This document shows positions 8,531-18,870 of a DNA stretch of 64,000 bases, one piece after another. The position numbers were made by a program, and so were the translations under genes. The notes under the pieces were generated by a model. The model saw only the letters and a program-made list of their open reading frames with translations, did no database searches and was not told the origin of the DNA. How positions within the stretch are numbered: the stretch's first letter is position 1; each line of letters starts with the position of its first letter. Origin of the DNA: Tilletia caries (taxonomy: Eukaryota > Basidiomycota > Exobasidiomycetes > Tilletiales > Tilletiaceae); the NCBI GenBank assembly GCA_032718865.1, contig JALUTQ010000032.1, positions 1,178,001 through 1,242,000 of the forward strand, read 5' to 3'.

Positions 8531-11331
8531 CAGCAGCAACAGGGCCACCACCCTCCCGATGGTCGCGCGCAGGCGGCATCCCCGCCTTCCAGCCACGCGA
8601 TCAGGCAACCACCCCAGCAGCACCAGCCGGAGCCGGAGGGGGAGCACCACCAGGACTGTCTGCAAGCCAAACACCCACTCCCACTCTCACCGCCCGCAAT
8701 GTCGCAGCCCCCGTCTTCGTCCCCAAGCAGCGATCACAGGGATCATCCGCACCACCCGGTCTCGCACAGCAGCAGCACTCCCAGCAGCAGCATCATCCCC
8801 AGCAGCAGCAGCAACAGCAACAGTCCAGTGGATACCCATCCCCAGTCATGCTCCAGCACGCCAACAACGCAGGTCCACAGAACCCATACGCGAACAACGC
8901 ACATCACATGAACCCCTACTTCATCCACAACCAAGGCATGAGTCCCGTCGCCGGCCCTCCCCCCGCTCTCGGCGGTAGCAACCTCCCCATGCAGCAACAT
9001 CAGCAGCACCAATTACAACAACAACAACACCAACATCAGCAACAACAACAACAACAGCCCTACCAACCTCCGCTATACCACCTCTACGCACCCGCTCTCC
9101 CACACATCTCCAACCTCAGCCCACACCACTTCGCCCTGCACTCCTTCTTCATGAGCCCAGCCCTGCGCGAAGAACTACAGCGCAAGAACGAGGCCATCCG
9201 CGCGGCACCCGTGCCTTTACCCGATCTACAACCGCCGTCTTCGAGTTCGTCTGAGGCGGCGGCGGCGGCGGCGGCTAGGGGAAAGCCGTTGCCGGAGGAG
9301 TTGCATGTGTATCATTCCCTCATCCCGCTCGAACCGCTGGGCGCGGCAGGCGCGTCCTTGGCTGAAATCCACCCCGCCCTCGTTCCCGGCTCAGCAGGAC
9401 CGGACGCCATCGCCGCTTCCGCGCGCGGTGGAGGAGGAGGCGGCGGCGGCGCATCGTCAGGCGGACTTAATAACAACAACAACGGCCTGGGCATCAGTTC
9501 CACGTCCACCATGTCCGGCGAGCCCTCGAAGGTGTTCGGATATCGGACGCATGTGTATCGCGCGATTTGTAAGTTGGACGGGAAGACGTATGCGTTGAGG
9601 AGACTGGAGGGCTTTCGGTTGCAGTATGAGGCTGCTATTGCGCTTGTCGAGCGCTGGAGACGGGTTCGGCATCCGGGGGTCGTTTGTGTCAGGGAGGCTT
9701 TTACTACTCGGGCCTTTTCGGATTCGTGTGAGTGTTCCTCTCTCTTTCCTCTCCGCCTGGTGGTAAACAAAAAAAAGCTCAACCCCTGCCTCTATTCCCC
9801 CTCCCACAGCGATCGTGTTCGTAGGAGACTACCACCCGCTCGCCACCAACCTGCTCCAGGAACACCTCCAACCGAAACCACCACGGGTCGACCCGCGCAC
9901 GAATCGGCTCCAAGCTGCGAACATGCAGATCCCCGAACGCACCATGTGGAGCTATCTCGTCCAGCTCACGGGGGCGCTTAGGGCCGTCCATCGGGCTGGG
10001 TTGGCGGTCCGGTGTTTGGAGGCGAGCAAGGTGTTGAGGACGGGCCAGAATCGGTGAGTATTTTTTTAATCGCTCTCCCTCTCTCTTTTTAATCAGCTAT
10101 GATAGGCTCAACCTCCCCCCGGGGATGAATTTTTGGGAATGCAGAATCCGTATCGGCGGCTGCTCCATCTTCGACGTCCTCCAATTCGACCCTTCCTCCT
10201 CCGGGCCCAATAAACCGATCGCGCGACAACAGGCCGACGACCTGCTCTCGCTCGGCATCCTCCTGCTCCAACTGGGCACGAACTCCATCGGCGCGGGCCG
10301 GGATGCGGGCAGTGTGAGCCGGAGCTTGGAGCATGTGGGGCGGGTGTACTCGGCGGAGTTTAGGGATCTTTGTGCCTGGTTGGTCGACCGGCAGGATGAG
10401 GGTGGCAGTCCGACGGCTCAGGCGAGGACCGTCGGGATGTTGGAGGGGATGTTGACGGGGTGTGTGAATGCTAGTGGGCTGAGTGGTGGTGGTGGTGCTT
10501 CTGGTTCTGGTTCTGCTGGGAGCGAGAGCTCGATGCGCTCCCCGGTCCAACATCACCCGTCCTCGTCCGCGTCGGCGTCGGCGGAGACGAGCAGCAGCAG
10601 CTGGCGTCGGACGACCGCCGCTGCCGGGGGCGTCGTTAGCTCTGCTTCTACCAAAGTGGAGAACAACAAGGAGAAAGGCGATCGAGGAGCGCTGGGCCCG
10701 AATCGGTGCGCGGAGGAGTTGGATGCTGCGCTCAATTGGGGGGATCTGTTGGAGGGGGAACTGATGAAGGAGACGGAGAATGCGCGGTTGGTTCGGCTTG
10801 TTTGCAAGTTGGGCTTGATTAATGAGCGGCCGGAGTGAGTTTTTTAACCGTTTTTTTTGCTCGTTCGAAGGGGGGAAGGGGAAAGGGGGCTTCGTGGGTT
10901 TGCTCCCCCTTTGGGATGAAACTCTCAACTGACACCTTTTCTCTTGTTCCCCCCCACGGGCCAGGTTCGACCACGACCCGCGCTGGTCAGAAACGGGGGA
11001 CCGGTACATCATCAAGCTCTTCCGGGACTTCGTCTTCCACGCGGTGGATCCAGAGACGGGCGCGCCCGTCGTCGACCTTTCGTACATCCTCACCAACCTC
11101 AACAAGCTGGATGCGGGGAGCGAGGAGAAGATCGTGCTGACGAGTCGGGATGAGCAGAGTTGTTTGGTTGTTAGTTATCGGGATGTGAGTTCTCTTTTCT
11201 TTTTTTTTTTTTTGCGATGGTTGGTTGGGGGACGTGCTGATCGTTGATTTGGACCGGGGGTTCTGGTTTTGGTTTGGTAGATCAAGAATTGCATCGAGAA
11301 TGCGTTCCAGGACTTGGCGCGGCCGCGATAG
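8371..11331 (+). CDS. PAN3: PAN2-PAN3 deadenylase regulatory subunit PAN3
   Basis: Recruits the Pan2 nuclease to poly(A)-binding protein to start mRNA poly(A) shortening in the cytoplasm. Exons: 8371-9727, 9810-10053, 10145-10834, 10965-11184, 11281-11331 (853 aa). Evidence: a PAM2-like motif around residues 107-118 (ARNVAAPVFVPK), a Gln/Asn/Ser-rich linker with CAG and CAA runs, then a pseudokinase domain from about residue 390 (KVFGYRTHVYRAICKLDG; YALRRLEGFRL). It continues over the introns into RIRIGGCSIFDVLQFD and the C-terminal knob (DPRWSETGDRYIIKLFRDFVFH; NLNKLDAGSEEKI). A low-complexity insertion of about 80 residues (10480-10690) sits between pseudokinase and C-terminal domain. The N-terminal CCCH zinc finger of many Pan3 proteins is not seen after this ATG or in the preceding 330 bases; an unseen upstream exon remains possible. 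Confidence 0.93.
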
Positions 11332-12887
11332 AAGAATCTTTCTCACGCACAACACACACACACACACACTCGAGCTTCTACTACATACACCCAAGACAGA
11401 ACGACCAACCTTCTCTCCGCAAAGGCACCGTCTCTGAGTACCCGGCGCTGGGATCCTGTACGGACGCAAGGGGGGAGCTGCAGGTTTCACGGGTTAGGTT
11501 CTTGATTGAGGACGCCAAGAGGAGGGAGGCGGGTCTTTGACCCCACCCCTTCCCCCCCGTTTGTAGATGTATTTTCTCTTCCCCCCTCCTCCGCCGTTTA
11601 TACATACATAACCATGCACTGATCTGATCTGGGGGGGCACGAGGCGCGTTTTGGTATGCTGCGTTTGGGTGGGTGTGTTTTGACGTACGGGATCACCACT
11701 CTGTTCCTATATCTGGGGTGCGTCGATTGGGTTGCTGAGGAGATCCTGGCAGGCATGCTGTGAATCGTTGCGGCGTACGCCGGAGTGAGTGGGGGCGAGG
11801 TTAAGTTGCGAGGTTCAGTCAGTGCTCTTGTTCTTGTCGGGAAGGATGGGAAAACTGGGGGGTTTATGTTGGCTGATGGCTTCCCCCTCCCTCCCTCGCT
11901 GAGCTTTCCATCCATCCATCCATCCATCCATCCATCCATCCAAGAAACCCATTGAGAACAGGCCTCCCGGCCTCAGGATTTACGATAGCAAGGTTGAGGG
12001 TCTTCGTATGTACCTCATCCCGACGGTTCCCTCGGTGCCTGCCAAGTGCCAGAGCCATGGCATGCCCGCGTCGGCCAGCCAGGGGTATGTATACGCGGGC
12101 ATCTGCGGAACCCTTCACCCTCCCTGCCTATGGTACCCAGATTCCATGAGCGCTCTCCCTTTTCCTGGGGTGCCTCACGTATTTTGGGGGTTGCTTCGAT
12201 GGCACCCCCGGGGCTGTTCTCCTAGAAGATGAACCCGTCCATTTGTGGCGGCGGTGAGATTGGTAAGGTCGTTGGGTTGGAGTGTCGGTTTGAGGATGTA
12301 TTTTTGCTGGTGGTTTGGGCATTGAGGCGGGACGGGGCGGGGCAGGATGGGAGTAGGGGGAGGGGGGGGTTCTGGCGCCTTTTGGATGGAGGGACCGCGG
12401 GTCTGGCGTCCTCTCTTGAGTTTTGAGGTTCGGCCGTCCCATCTTCTCTGGCGAACTTGGAATCTGGTTACCTCCCGATTCACGCGGTTGGGGCCACCGC
12501 GAAAGAGAAAGTGGATGCCTGAAAGCAAAAGGGTGCGGGAGCGAGAGGAAGGTGGAGAGAGTGTCAGAGCAGGAGGGAAACGAAGGGGTAAATAGGTCAG
12601 CACAGAAAGAAAAGGGGAGGATGGTGTGAGCAAAGGGGTAAAATTCATGTCCTTAAAGCGCACTCCAGCCTGGATCTCAGGACTGTGGAAGACATGTCAG
12701 CCTGCGTCCTTCGAGAACTATCAGACAAGACCGGAACGTCAGCAGGCGTGCCCCAGTAGGCATTTGGGAGGTTCGATGATGGTAGTCGGGAACAAGGACG
12801 GAGATGAAGGAAGCGACCTCATCTTTTGCACGACATCCATCTTCCCCAATTTTTTTTCTCCCTCAGGACAAAGGTCTGAACAGGCCC
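11332..12887. other. Intergenic region PAN3-SUA5
   Basis: 1.56 kb without a recognisable gene. Open frames on both strands are low-complexity and match nothing I know. It holds a CA run (11357-11372), a (CCAT)n tetranucleotide array (about 11907-11942) and, near the end, a polypyrimidine tract followed by CAG (12850-12866), which resembles a 3' splice site for a 5'-UTR intron of SUA5. Confidence 0.5.
11907..11942. repeat. (CCAT)n microsatellite
   Basis: About nine tandem copies of the tetranucleotide CCAT/ATCC, in intergenic DNA downstream of PAN3. Confidence 0.85.
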
Positions 12888-14660
12888 ATGAGCAGAAGCT
12901 TGCTGAAGCGAAGCCTGAGCCTGAACCCGAGCCCGGAGAGACATCTGGCAGAAGCTGCTCAGGTTTACTTCCGGACGGAGATCCTCAGGACCGACCATAA
13001 TCAAGATCATCCTCACTCATCCCTTGACTCCACGGTCACCTTCCTCCCTGCCGGCCCAGATGGTTCCTCGCTCGAAGGGACGACGGTACAGATCAACTCA
13101 GCACTAACGGAAGACTCGATCAACCGCTGTGCAGCCCATCTCCAAGCAGGCGAGCTCGTGGCCTTCCCGACCGAGACGGTCTACGGTCTGGGAGCGAATG
13201 CCCTGGATGCCACTGCGATTCGCAAGATTTACGCGGCGAAACGGAGACCGGCGGATAACCCGCTGATCGTGCATGTGAGCGATTTGGAGATGCTGAGGGA
13301 TCTGATCCCTCTATCAGAACCTCGGCGGGATCGGACTGCTGGCCAGGCGGATCGGACGTGGATCGGCAACGGCGGGGCAGTGTACGAAGCTCTCATTCGC
13401 CATTTCTGGCCGGGAGCATTGACGCTGCTCTTCTCCCTCTCGGATCTGACTTCCGGCTGCGGTGAGGCGCGAGTACGAGTGCCGAAGGAGGTCACATGCG
13501 GTCAGTCCACGCTGGCGATTCGGATGCCGAGCCACCCGCTTGCGCGTGCGTTGATTGCGCGTACGGGCTTGCCGTTGGCTGCGCCGTCTGCTAATGCCAG
13601 TGGACGGCCGTCGCCTACTACGGCGGCGCATGTCATGCGGGATCTAGGAGGCGAGTTGGATGGATTTACTACTACAAATGCAGGGGAAGGGGAAGGGGAA
13701 GGGGACGCTCGAGGGAGGATTAAGTACATTCTTGATGGAGGCTCGGCGGACGTCGGGGTGGAGAGTACGGTCGTCGATGGTGTGTCCTCACCGGGCGAAC
13801 TACGGGTGTTACGACCGGGCGGAGTGACGGTAGAGCAACTTACCGCCTGTCTGCGGGAGAATGGGCTCTTTTCGGAAACTGGAAGTGGCGGTGCCGGTGC
13901 CGGTGGCGAAGGGGAAGGCGCGGTCCGTCTACGGGTGTATGGCAAGGATATGGCCCGGTCGAGCGAGATGGAGACGAATCCGACGACGCCGGGGATGAAG
14001 TATCGGCATTACTCGCCTACGGCACCCGTCATCCTGGTCGTCACCACCACCAATTCGTCCGACGGTCCGGAGTCGACAGCCTTGCTGGGCTCACGGATTC
14101 CTTCGTCTGCGCCGAGGTTGGATCCGGGGAGGGCTGCGGTTGGGCTTGCTCGGCTTGTGCGGGAACGGGCTGCGGATTTGGGCTCTTCTGCGGACGGGGG
14201 ATTGGTTTCGGGACGATTGCGCTCGGTCACGATTGGGGTGATGAGTCTGGTGGATTCAGGACTTTTCGAGGAACTTCTCTCCGAAGGATCAGAGGACGGG
14301 GACGGTCGATCGGAGGCACGGGCGTGGCTTGCGAGGGGCAAGGCAGCGACGTCCCTTGGACCGACTTTCACTCTGAGCGACAAGGAACATGGGTCAGGGG
14401 AGCAAGGTCCACGTCGGACGATTCGAATCCAACCTTTCTCGTTAGGGACTGGGAGCGATCTGCACACGGCGGCGCAGCGGTTATTCGAGGGTCTGCGGGC
14501 GTTGGACGAGGGAAGTGACAACAAGGACGGGTGTCTAAACGGGGGAGCAGGGTGCGAGCTGATCGTGGTCGAGGCACTGGCGGACGATGGTCTTGGACTT
14601 GCGGTGATGAACCGACTTGCAAAGGCGGCGAGCGAGAGCGTGGTGGTGCGGCTGTTGTAA
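12888..14660 (+). CDS. SUA5: Threonylcarbamoyl-AMP synthase (YrdC/Sua5)
   Basis: Makes threonylcarbamoyl-AMP from Thr, bicarbonate and ATP, the first step of the universal t6A37 modification of ANN-decoding tRNAs. Single exon, 590 aa from the chosen ATG. An in-frame ATG at 12804 exists, but a pyrimidine tract ending in CAG lies between the two and the 12888 start gives a basic, mitochondrial-presequence-like MSRSLLKRSLSLN. YrdC domain at about residues 70-320: GELVAFPTETVYGLGANA, KRRPADNPLIVHV, the SANASGRPSP nucleotide-binding loop and VGVESTVVDG. Then the Sua5 linker PGMKYRHYSPTAPV and a C-terminal Rossmann-like Sua5 domain ending in a conserved GLAVMNRLAKAA. An acidic/Gly-rich insertion (about 13670-13720) and a Gly-rich one (13880-13920) lengthen it relative to yeast Sua5 (426 aa). 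Confidence 0.95.
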   Translation: MSRSLLKRSLSLNPSPERHLAEAAQVYFRTEILRTDHNQDHPHSSLDSTVTFLPAGPDGSSLEGTTVQINSALTEDSINRCAAHLQAGELVAFPTETVYGLGANALDATAIRKIYAAKRRPADNPLIVHVSDLEMLRDLIPLSEPRRDRTAGQADRTWIGNGGAVYEALIRHFWPGALTLLFSLSDLTSGCGEARVRVPKEVTCGQSTLAIRMPSHPLARALIARTGLPLAAPSANASGRPSPTTAAHVMRDLGGELDGFTTTNAGEGEGEGDARGRIKYILDGGSADVGVESTVVDGVSSPGELRVLRPGGVTVEQLTACLRENGLFSETGSGGAGAGGEGEGAVRLRVYGKDMARSSEMETNPTTPGMKYRHYSPTAPVILVVTTTNSSDGPESTALLGSRIPSSAPRLDPGRAAVGLARLVRERAADLGSSADGGLVSGRLRSVTIGVMSLVDSGLFEELLSEGSEDGDGRSEARAWLARGKAATSLGPTFTLSDKEHGSGEQGPRRTIRIQPFSLGTGSDLHTAAQRLFEGLRALDEGSDNKDGCLNGGAGCELIVVEALADDGLGLAVMNRLAKAASESVVVRLL

Positions 14661-14773
14661 ACGTTCCGTTCTGAATGCGTTCTGATGCTGTTTGATTGTA
14701 AACGGGGACCCTCGGCTCGGATCTGGTTCGCCTTCGCGCGCGTTGGACCGGAGCCACGCGAGGAGAACCGTGA

Positions 14774-15003
14774 ATTTTGCCTCCCAGCATTTGCCTCCCG
14801 GGAGGTCCCAGATTTGCCTCTTGGGGAGGCAAATTTACCGCTTTCCTCATCAAACGCCGAAATTTGCCTCATTTCTGCTATTTGCCTCGGAGGCAAATCA
14901 ATGCTCCGAAAGGAGGCAAAATTCTAGTTCAGAGACCCAAGGCCTACAATTTTGCCTCCTTCCAGGGCCTGATTTGCCTCCCTCCATTCACATTTGCCTC
15001 CAA
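14774..15003. repeat. Left cluster of TTTGCCTC / GAGGCAAA motifs
   Basis: About 11 copies of the motif, in both orientations and with irregular spacing, within 230 bp. Pairs such as TTTGCCTCGGAGGCAAA (around 14880-14897) form perfect short palindromes. Confidence 0.85.
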
Positions 15004-18000
15004 GACTTTCACTGCACGTGACCTAGATCAAGCTCATTACACCAGGTAAATTCCACGTGGCCATCATCTTAGAGCAGTTTGCATATTGCTTCGGAATCGG
15101 AAATATATATTTTACGCCCGCCAACCTGAGTTTCATGGTTATTATCGCGACTTTGGAGTCTCACAGCGTCTCTTGGACCGCTTTACACGATGGCCTCGCC
15201 CACAAATCCTGCGCGACGGGACCTCTCACCTCGCGAAGCCAGGCCCACAGCAAGACCTCGCCCGTGCCCGACCGGCACAACGACAGAGTGCAGCTACTGA
15301 GGCCTGAGGTATGATGTGAACTGTACCTTCGACGTGGTGAGTGCTGGCTGCTGGCCCACCCCTGGCTTCCCCCCCGGAGGCCCTCTAGACCACCTGTGGA
15401 GGGAGAGGTTATGGGGTCTACAGGACCCACCCAATCAATCAATTTTAGGCTCTTTCCTTGGTTATACACTTATACACGTATTTAAAAAATGAAAAGGCCT
15501 TTCTCCGCGTGGCCAACATCCGCAACATCCCAACCATGCCTTTCCTGACTCTTGCCTCGATGGTATCCGTTACAGACATGTTCAACCAAGGTAAAGCAAG
15601 GCCTGAGTCGCTGAGGTAGTGTTGAAGTCGCTTTGGGCCTCGTTTGCGCGCAACCGGTGCTGATTCTGACCACCAGCGGCCTTTCAAAGATAACTAACTC
15701 TCCCCATTCCTCAACTCTGCCGTGACTCTGACCGTTCCATACCTTCCCCTGTATATTTTTTCAACGCTGACTATCTCTGATATATCGCAGGGATACCTCA
15801 TCACTAACTGGGTTGATTTTGAAGTCATTTGGATCATATCTCGCCTCTCTGTGCACTGGCTAATATTGAATGGCATGATTATGCTTACATTTTCCATCCC
15901 ATCCATCTCGATTGCTCACCACATCTTCTTTCTGATCATTCCTTACTCCTCTCACTTGTCTGTATAGTATAGTTCTTTGAAATACAGCTCTTTTCCTCTC
16001 TTCTCGCGGCCATTCATCTCCTCTGCTGCCCTAGTCATCTCGTTCAGCCTTCTTTGACCCTGGTGCCTGTCTGCTTTTCAGCTATCATTTAAGCAAATCG
16101 GTATGTACGACTCCAGAACTTCTCATAGAGCACCTCTATATACTTATCTTCCGTTTCCGCCCTCTTTCGTCTCGTTTGAGGCTCTGGTTGCGCTCAAGTG
16201 CCGTCAGATACCCCGAAATATCGCAACCGACGGTGAGCACACACTTTCTCGTGTTTTGACCGTTCACATCATTGCTACACTCTTTTGATCAAATTTTGTG
16301 ACTCTGCAGCGTGCACTGGTTCTATTGAGCTCTTGTTTGGGCTGCTGTGACCATCTTATGCTCCTGGACATACGCTAATCCTGTTTCTATCATGTTTGTT
16401 TCAATTCACATCATTTTTCCCTACCAGACCTCATAGACTGATCCGAATCTCAATCCGAAAGGCTCTACGAGCTCTCCTTGACTATACCTTTCGAATGAAC
16501 CTATCATTGTTTTGGAGATTTTGGTGTTGAAAACTGAGGTGCACTTTGTACACCAAGAATTGTCTAGAGGTACACATCGTGTCATTGTCTGGAAATCGTG
16601 AACTCCCAATCACGACCATACAACTATCTAAAATTCAACACATAACAAAAATGATACTCACTTGCTCGGACCATCCCAGAGACCTTGCCTGCCAAGTTTG
16701 AGAGTGTTCTAAGCCTTATTGACTGCACAGGGTAAGAAAAACAGGTATACTGAGGTACTCAGTGTTAACCGGTTGTTAACCACACACTCTACCTCGAGCG
16801 CTGACGGTCGCTCCTCCGCCGGAAAGCGTCAGAGAAGACATCAAAGGCTACTGAAGCATCACTGATACTTACAGCTATGCATGAATCCATCTTTTGCGAC
16901 TTTTCATTGCGAAGTCTTGTCTGTTTTTGCATGTCAGCTATGTGCATGGTAAGAGAATGGGAAATATTGTCACGGTAATGCTTCCCGTGCGATGGCCCTT
17001 TAGTATCAACATGTATTCAAACGTCCTCTAAAGCTATATGATATATCAGGAATCGCTGGTGAGAACTCATACTGTGTTTGATGGAGCGGTCCGGGTTCAG
17101 CATGGAGTACGGATGCATAAGAAAGATCATTATTGTTATGCATCGATTGTTATGTCGAGCCATTCGACGCTGTAAAAGCATCTTCAGGCCTCCAGACGCC
17201 TCCATTAATACAGAGGAATAGTAAAAGCATCTCTTACAGTTGTTATTTTGTGTACTACTTAGTATACTGATGTTCATTGCAGGAAAGAGAAGGAAGCAGA
17301 TATAATATGATTGTCATACTTTAACAATTACCTGGAGCCTTCCCACGCTCGGAAAGCATCTCTAGGACTCCAAACCACTTGCACAGTATGAAATCATAGC
17401 ATAGAAGAGTCTCCAGGTGTATATCATTGCTCGTCGTTTAGCATAATGATGTCCATTGCGGTGACAGGAAAGAGGCGTGGCTGTCGGAGAGGAAGGCTCT
17501 GTCAGCTCATATTTCAATCTCCTGAGTCACTGAGAGCCTTTAAAGGCTTGAAAACGGCGCACGCTACTCTATCAGTACAGCATCTTTCCTCTCATCTCTT
17601 CTTCTGGCCAAACATTGTTATGTTTGATCTGGCTGCGAGCATTCTGGCGGAAGGCGAGGAGCTGCATGTAGTGATTTTAGCTGGCAGGGTAAGTTCAGTG
17701 GAGCCACGTGGTGTCGCAGCAACGCGGTAAATCTCTGAACTCTCGCGACACGGTGTGGGGATGATCGGGCGGGCCGCGGCGCCGCGTTCGGCGTTTGGCT
17801 TGTGTTATTTAGGCTCTTACTGGTGTTGAAGTGGCTCTTTTAAAGCTGGGGGAGGGGTCCCCTAGACCCCATAACCAGCGGGCCTCAATGGGGTCTAGAG
17901 GGCCTCCGGGGGGACGCCATAGGACTGCTGGCCGGTCATGGTACTTGAGACCCTCACAGACTTTTTGTGTCTCCTCGCGTTTTGCCCGCAAAATTAATTA

Positions 18001-18226
18001 ATTCGCTCGAAGCAATATGCAAACTGCTCTATCTCCTTCTTTTTATCTTTTTTCATTGCCCGCTCGAGCCCCTGCATAGCAACAGCTCTGCCTCCACTTT
18101 TCTCACGGCACTTTCTTCTCGCCCTCATCTTTTCCCTTCTCGAGCTCTTAATGCTTCTTTCGCTCGTCAATCCTACTCGAATTTCACTTGTCAACACAGG
18201 GAGAGGATAAAAAATTGGTCAGGAAG

Positions 18227-18489
18227 GAGGCAAAATAGCCGTGGACAGGAGGCAAATTTCAGCAGTTCTCTCTCGTAATCGCGAATTTTGCCTCTTCGGA
18301 GCCTTTTTTTTGCCTCGGAGGAGGCAAGCCGCCGGAGCGAGGAGGCAAAATCGGCGATTCCCATCGATTTGAACTGTTTAGGGAGGCAAAAAATGGGTCT
18401 GAGGAGCAAAATTTCGATTTCATCCTTGTGGACGGTCATTTTTGCCTCCATTTAGCCCAAGGAGGCAAAACACCTTAGGAGGCAAAATT
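18227..18489. repeat. Right cluster of TTTGCCTC / GAGGCAAA motifs
   Basis: About 10 copies plus a degenerate one, in both orientations. It mirrors the left cluster at the other end of the element. Confidence 0.85.
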
Positions 18490-18496
18490 CACGGTT

Positions 18497-18816
18497 GCCG
18501 CCAGGCGAGCGAGCGAGCGAGGACCATACGATACGAGTACGATTACTTGTTCGCCATACTCACTGACTGACCTTGTCGATCGCCGCATCCCTCTGAGTTA
18601 CACACCCTGGCTGCACATCCCAGCACGAGCATCCCACAGCAACACGCCCGCGCCGCGACAGCAGATCAGCTCCACACGCGCTCCACGCTATCGACACCAG
18701 CAAGCATCGAGTGCGGCAGCGGCAGCGGCAGCGGTGGCAGTGGTGGCAGCGCTGGATGAGCAACAGCAGCAGCAGTAGCAACGGCCATACTCTACCAACT
18801 CAGCGCAGTCCCAGCC
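18497..18816. other. Upstream region of the Bem3-like gene
   Basis: 320 bp between the right end of the inverted-repeat element and the RhoGAP start codon, with a GCGA tetranucleotide run (about 18510-18525) and GCAGCG/CAGCAG repeats (18715-18780). It would hold promoter and 5' UTR; no specific site is recognised. Confidence 0.4.
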
Positions 18817-18839
18817 ATGTCCCAGTCTCAGAACCACTA

Positions 18840-18870
<31 letters not shown>

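Larger units (their letters stand above)
14766..18496. mobile_element. 3.7-kb element bounded by long degenerate inverted repeats rich in TTTGCCTCC motifs
   Basis: The left end reads AACCGTGAATTTTGCCTCC (14766-14784) and the right end is its exact reverse complement (18478-18496). Three further exact blocks follow in mirrored, colinear order: 15071-15093 with 18008-18030 (23 bp), 15374-15391 with 17892-17909 (18 bp), and 15407-15420 with 17863-17876 (14 bp). The inverted repeats are therefore about 650 bp but strongly diverged between blocks. The outer ~240-260 bp of each arm carry about 11 and 10 copies of TTTGCCTC/GAGGCAAA in both orientations. The centre (about 15.5-17.8 kb) is AT-richer than the genes around it and shows no credible coding frame. 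No target-site duplication is evident. It could be a non-autonomous DNA transposon with long TIRs (MULE-like organisation) or two copies of a ~650-bp repeat inserted in inverse orientation. Confidence 0.7.

Noticed and set aside
12175..12663. 162-codon minus-strand frame between PAN3 and SUA5
   Set aside because: Pro/Arg-rich composition, no known motif and no splice or promoter support.
15722..15967. Hydrophobic 81-codon frame inside the inverted-repeat element
   Set aside because: Short, in AT-richer sequence where hydrophobic translations arise by chance; no homology recognised.
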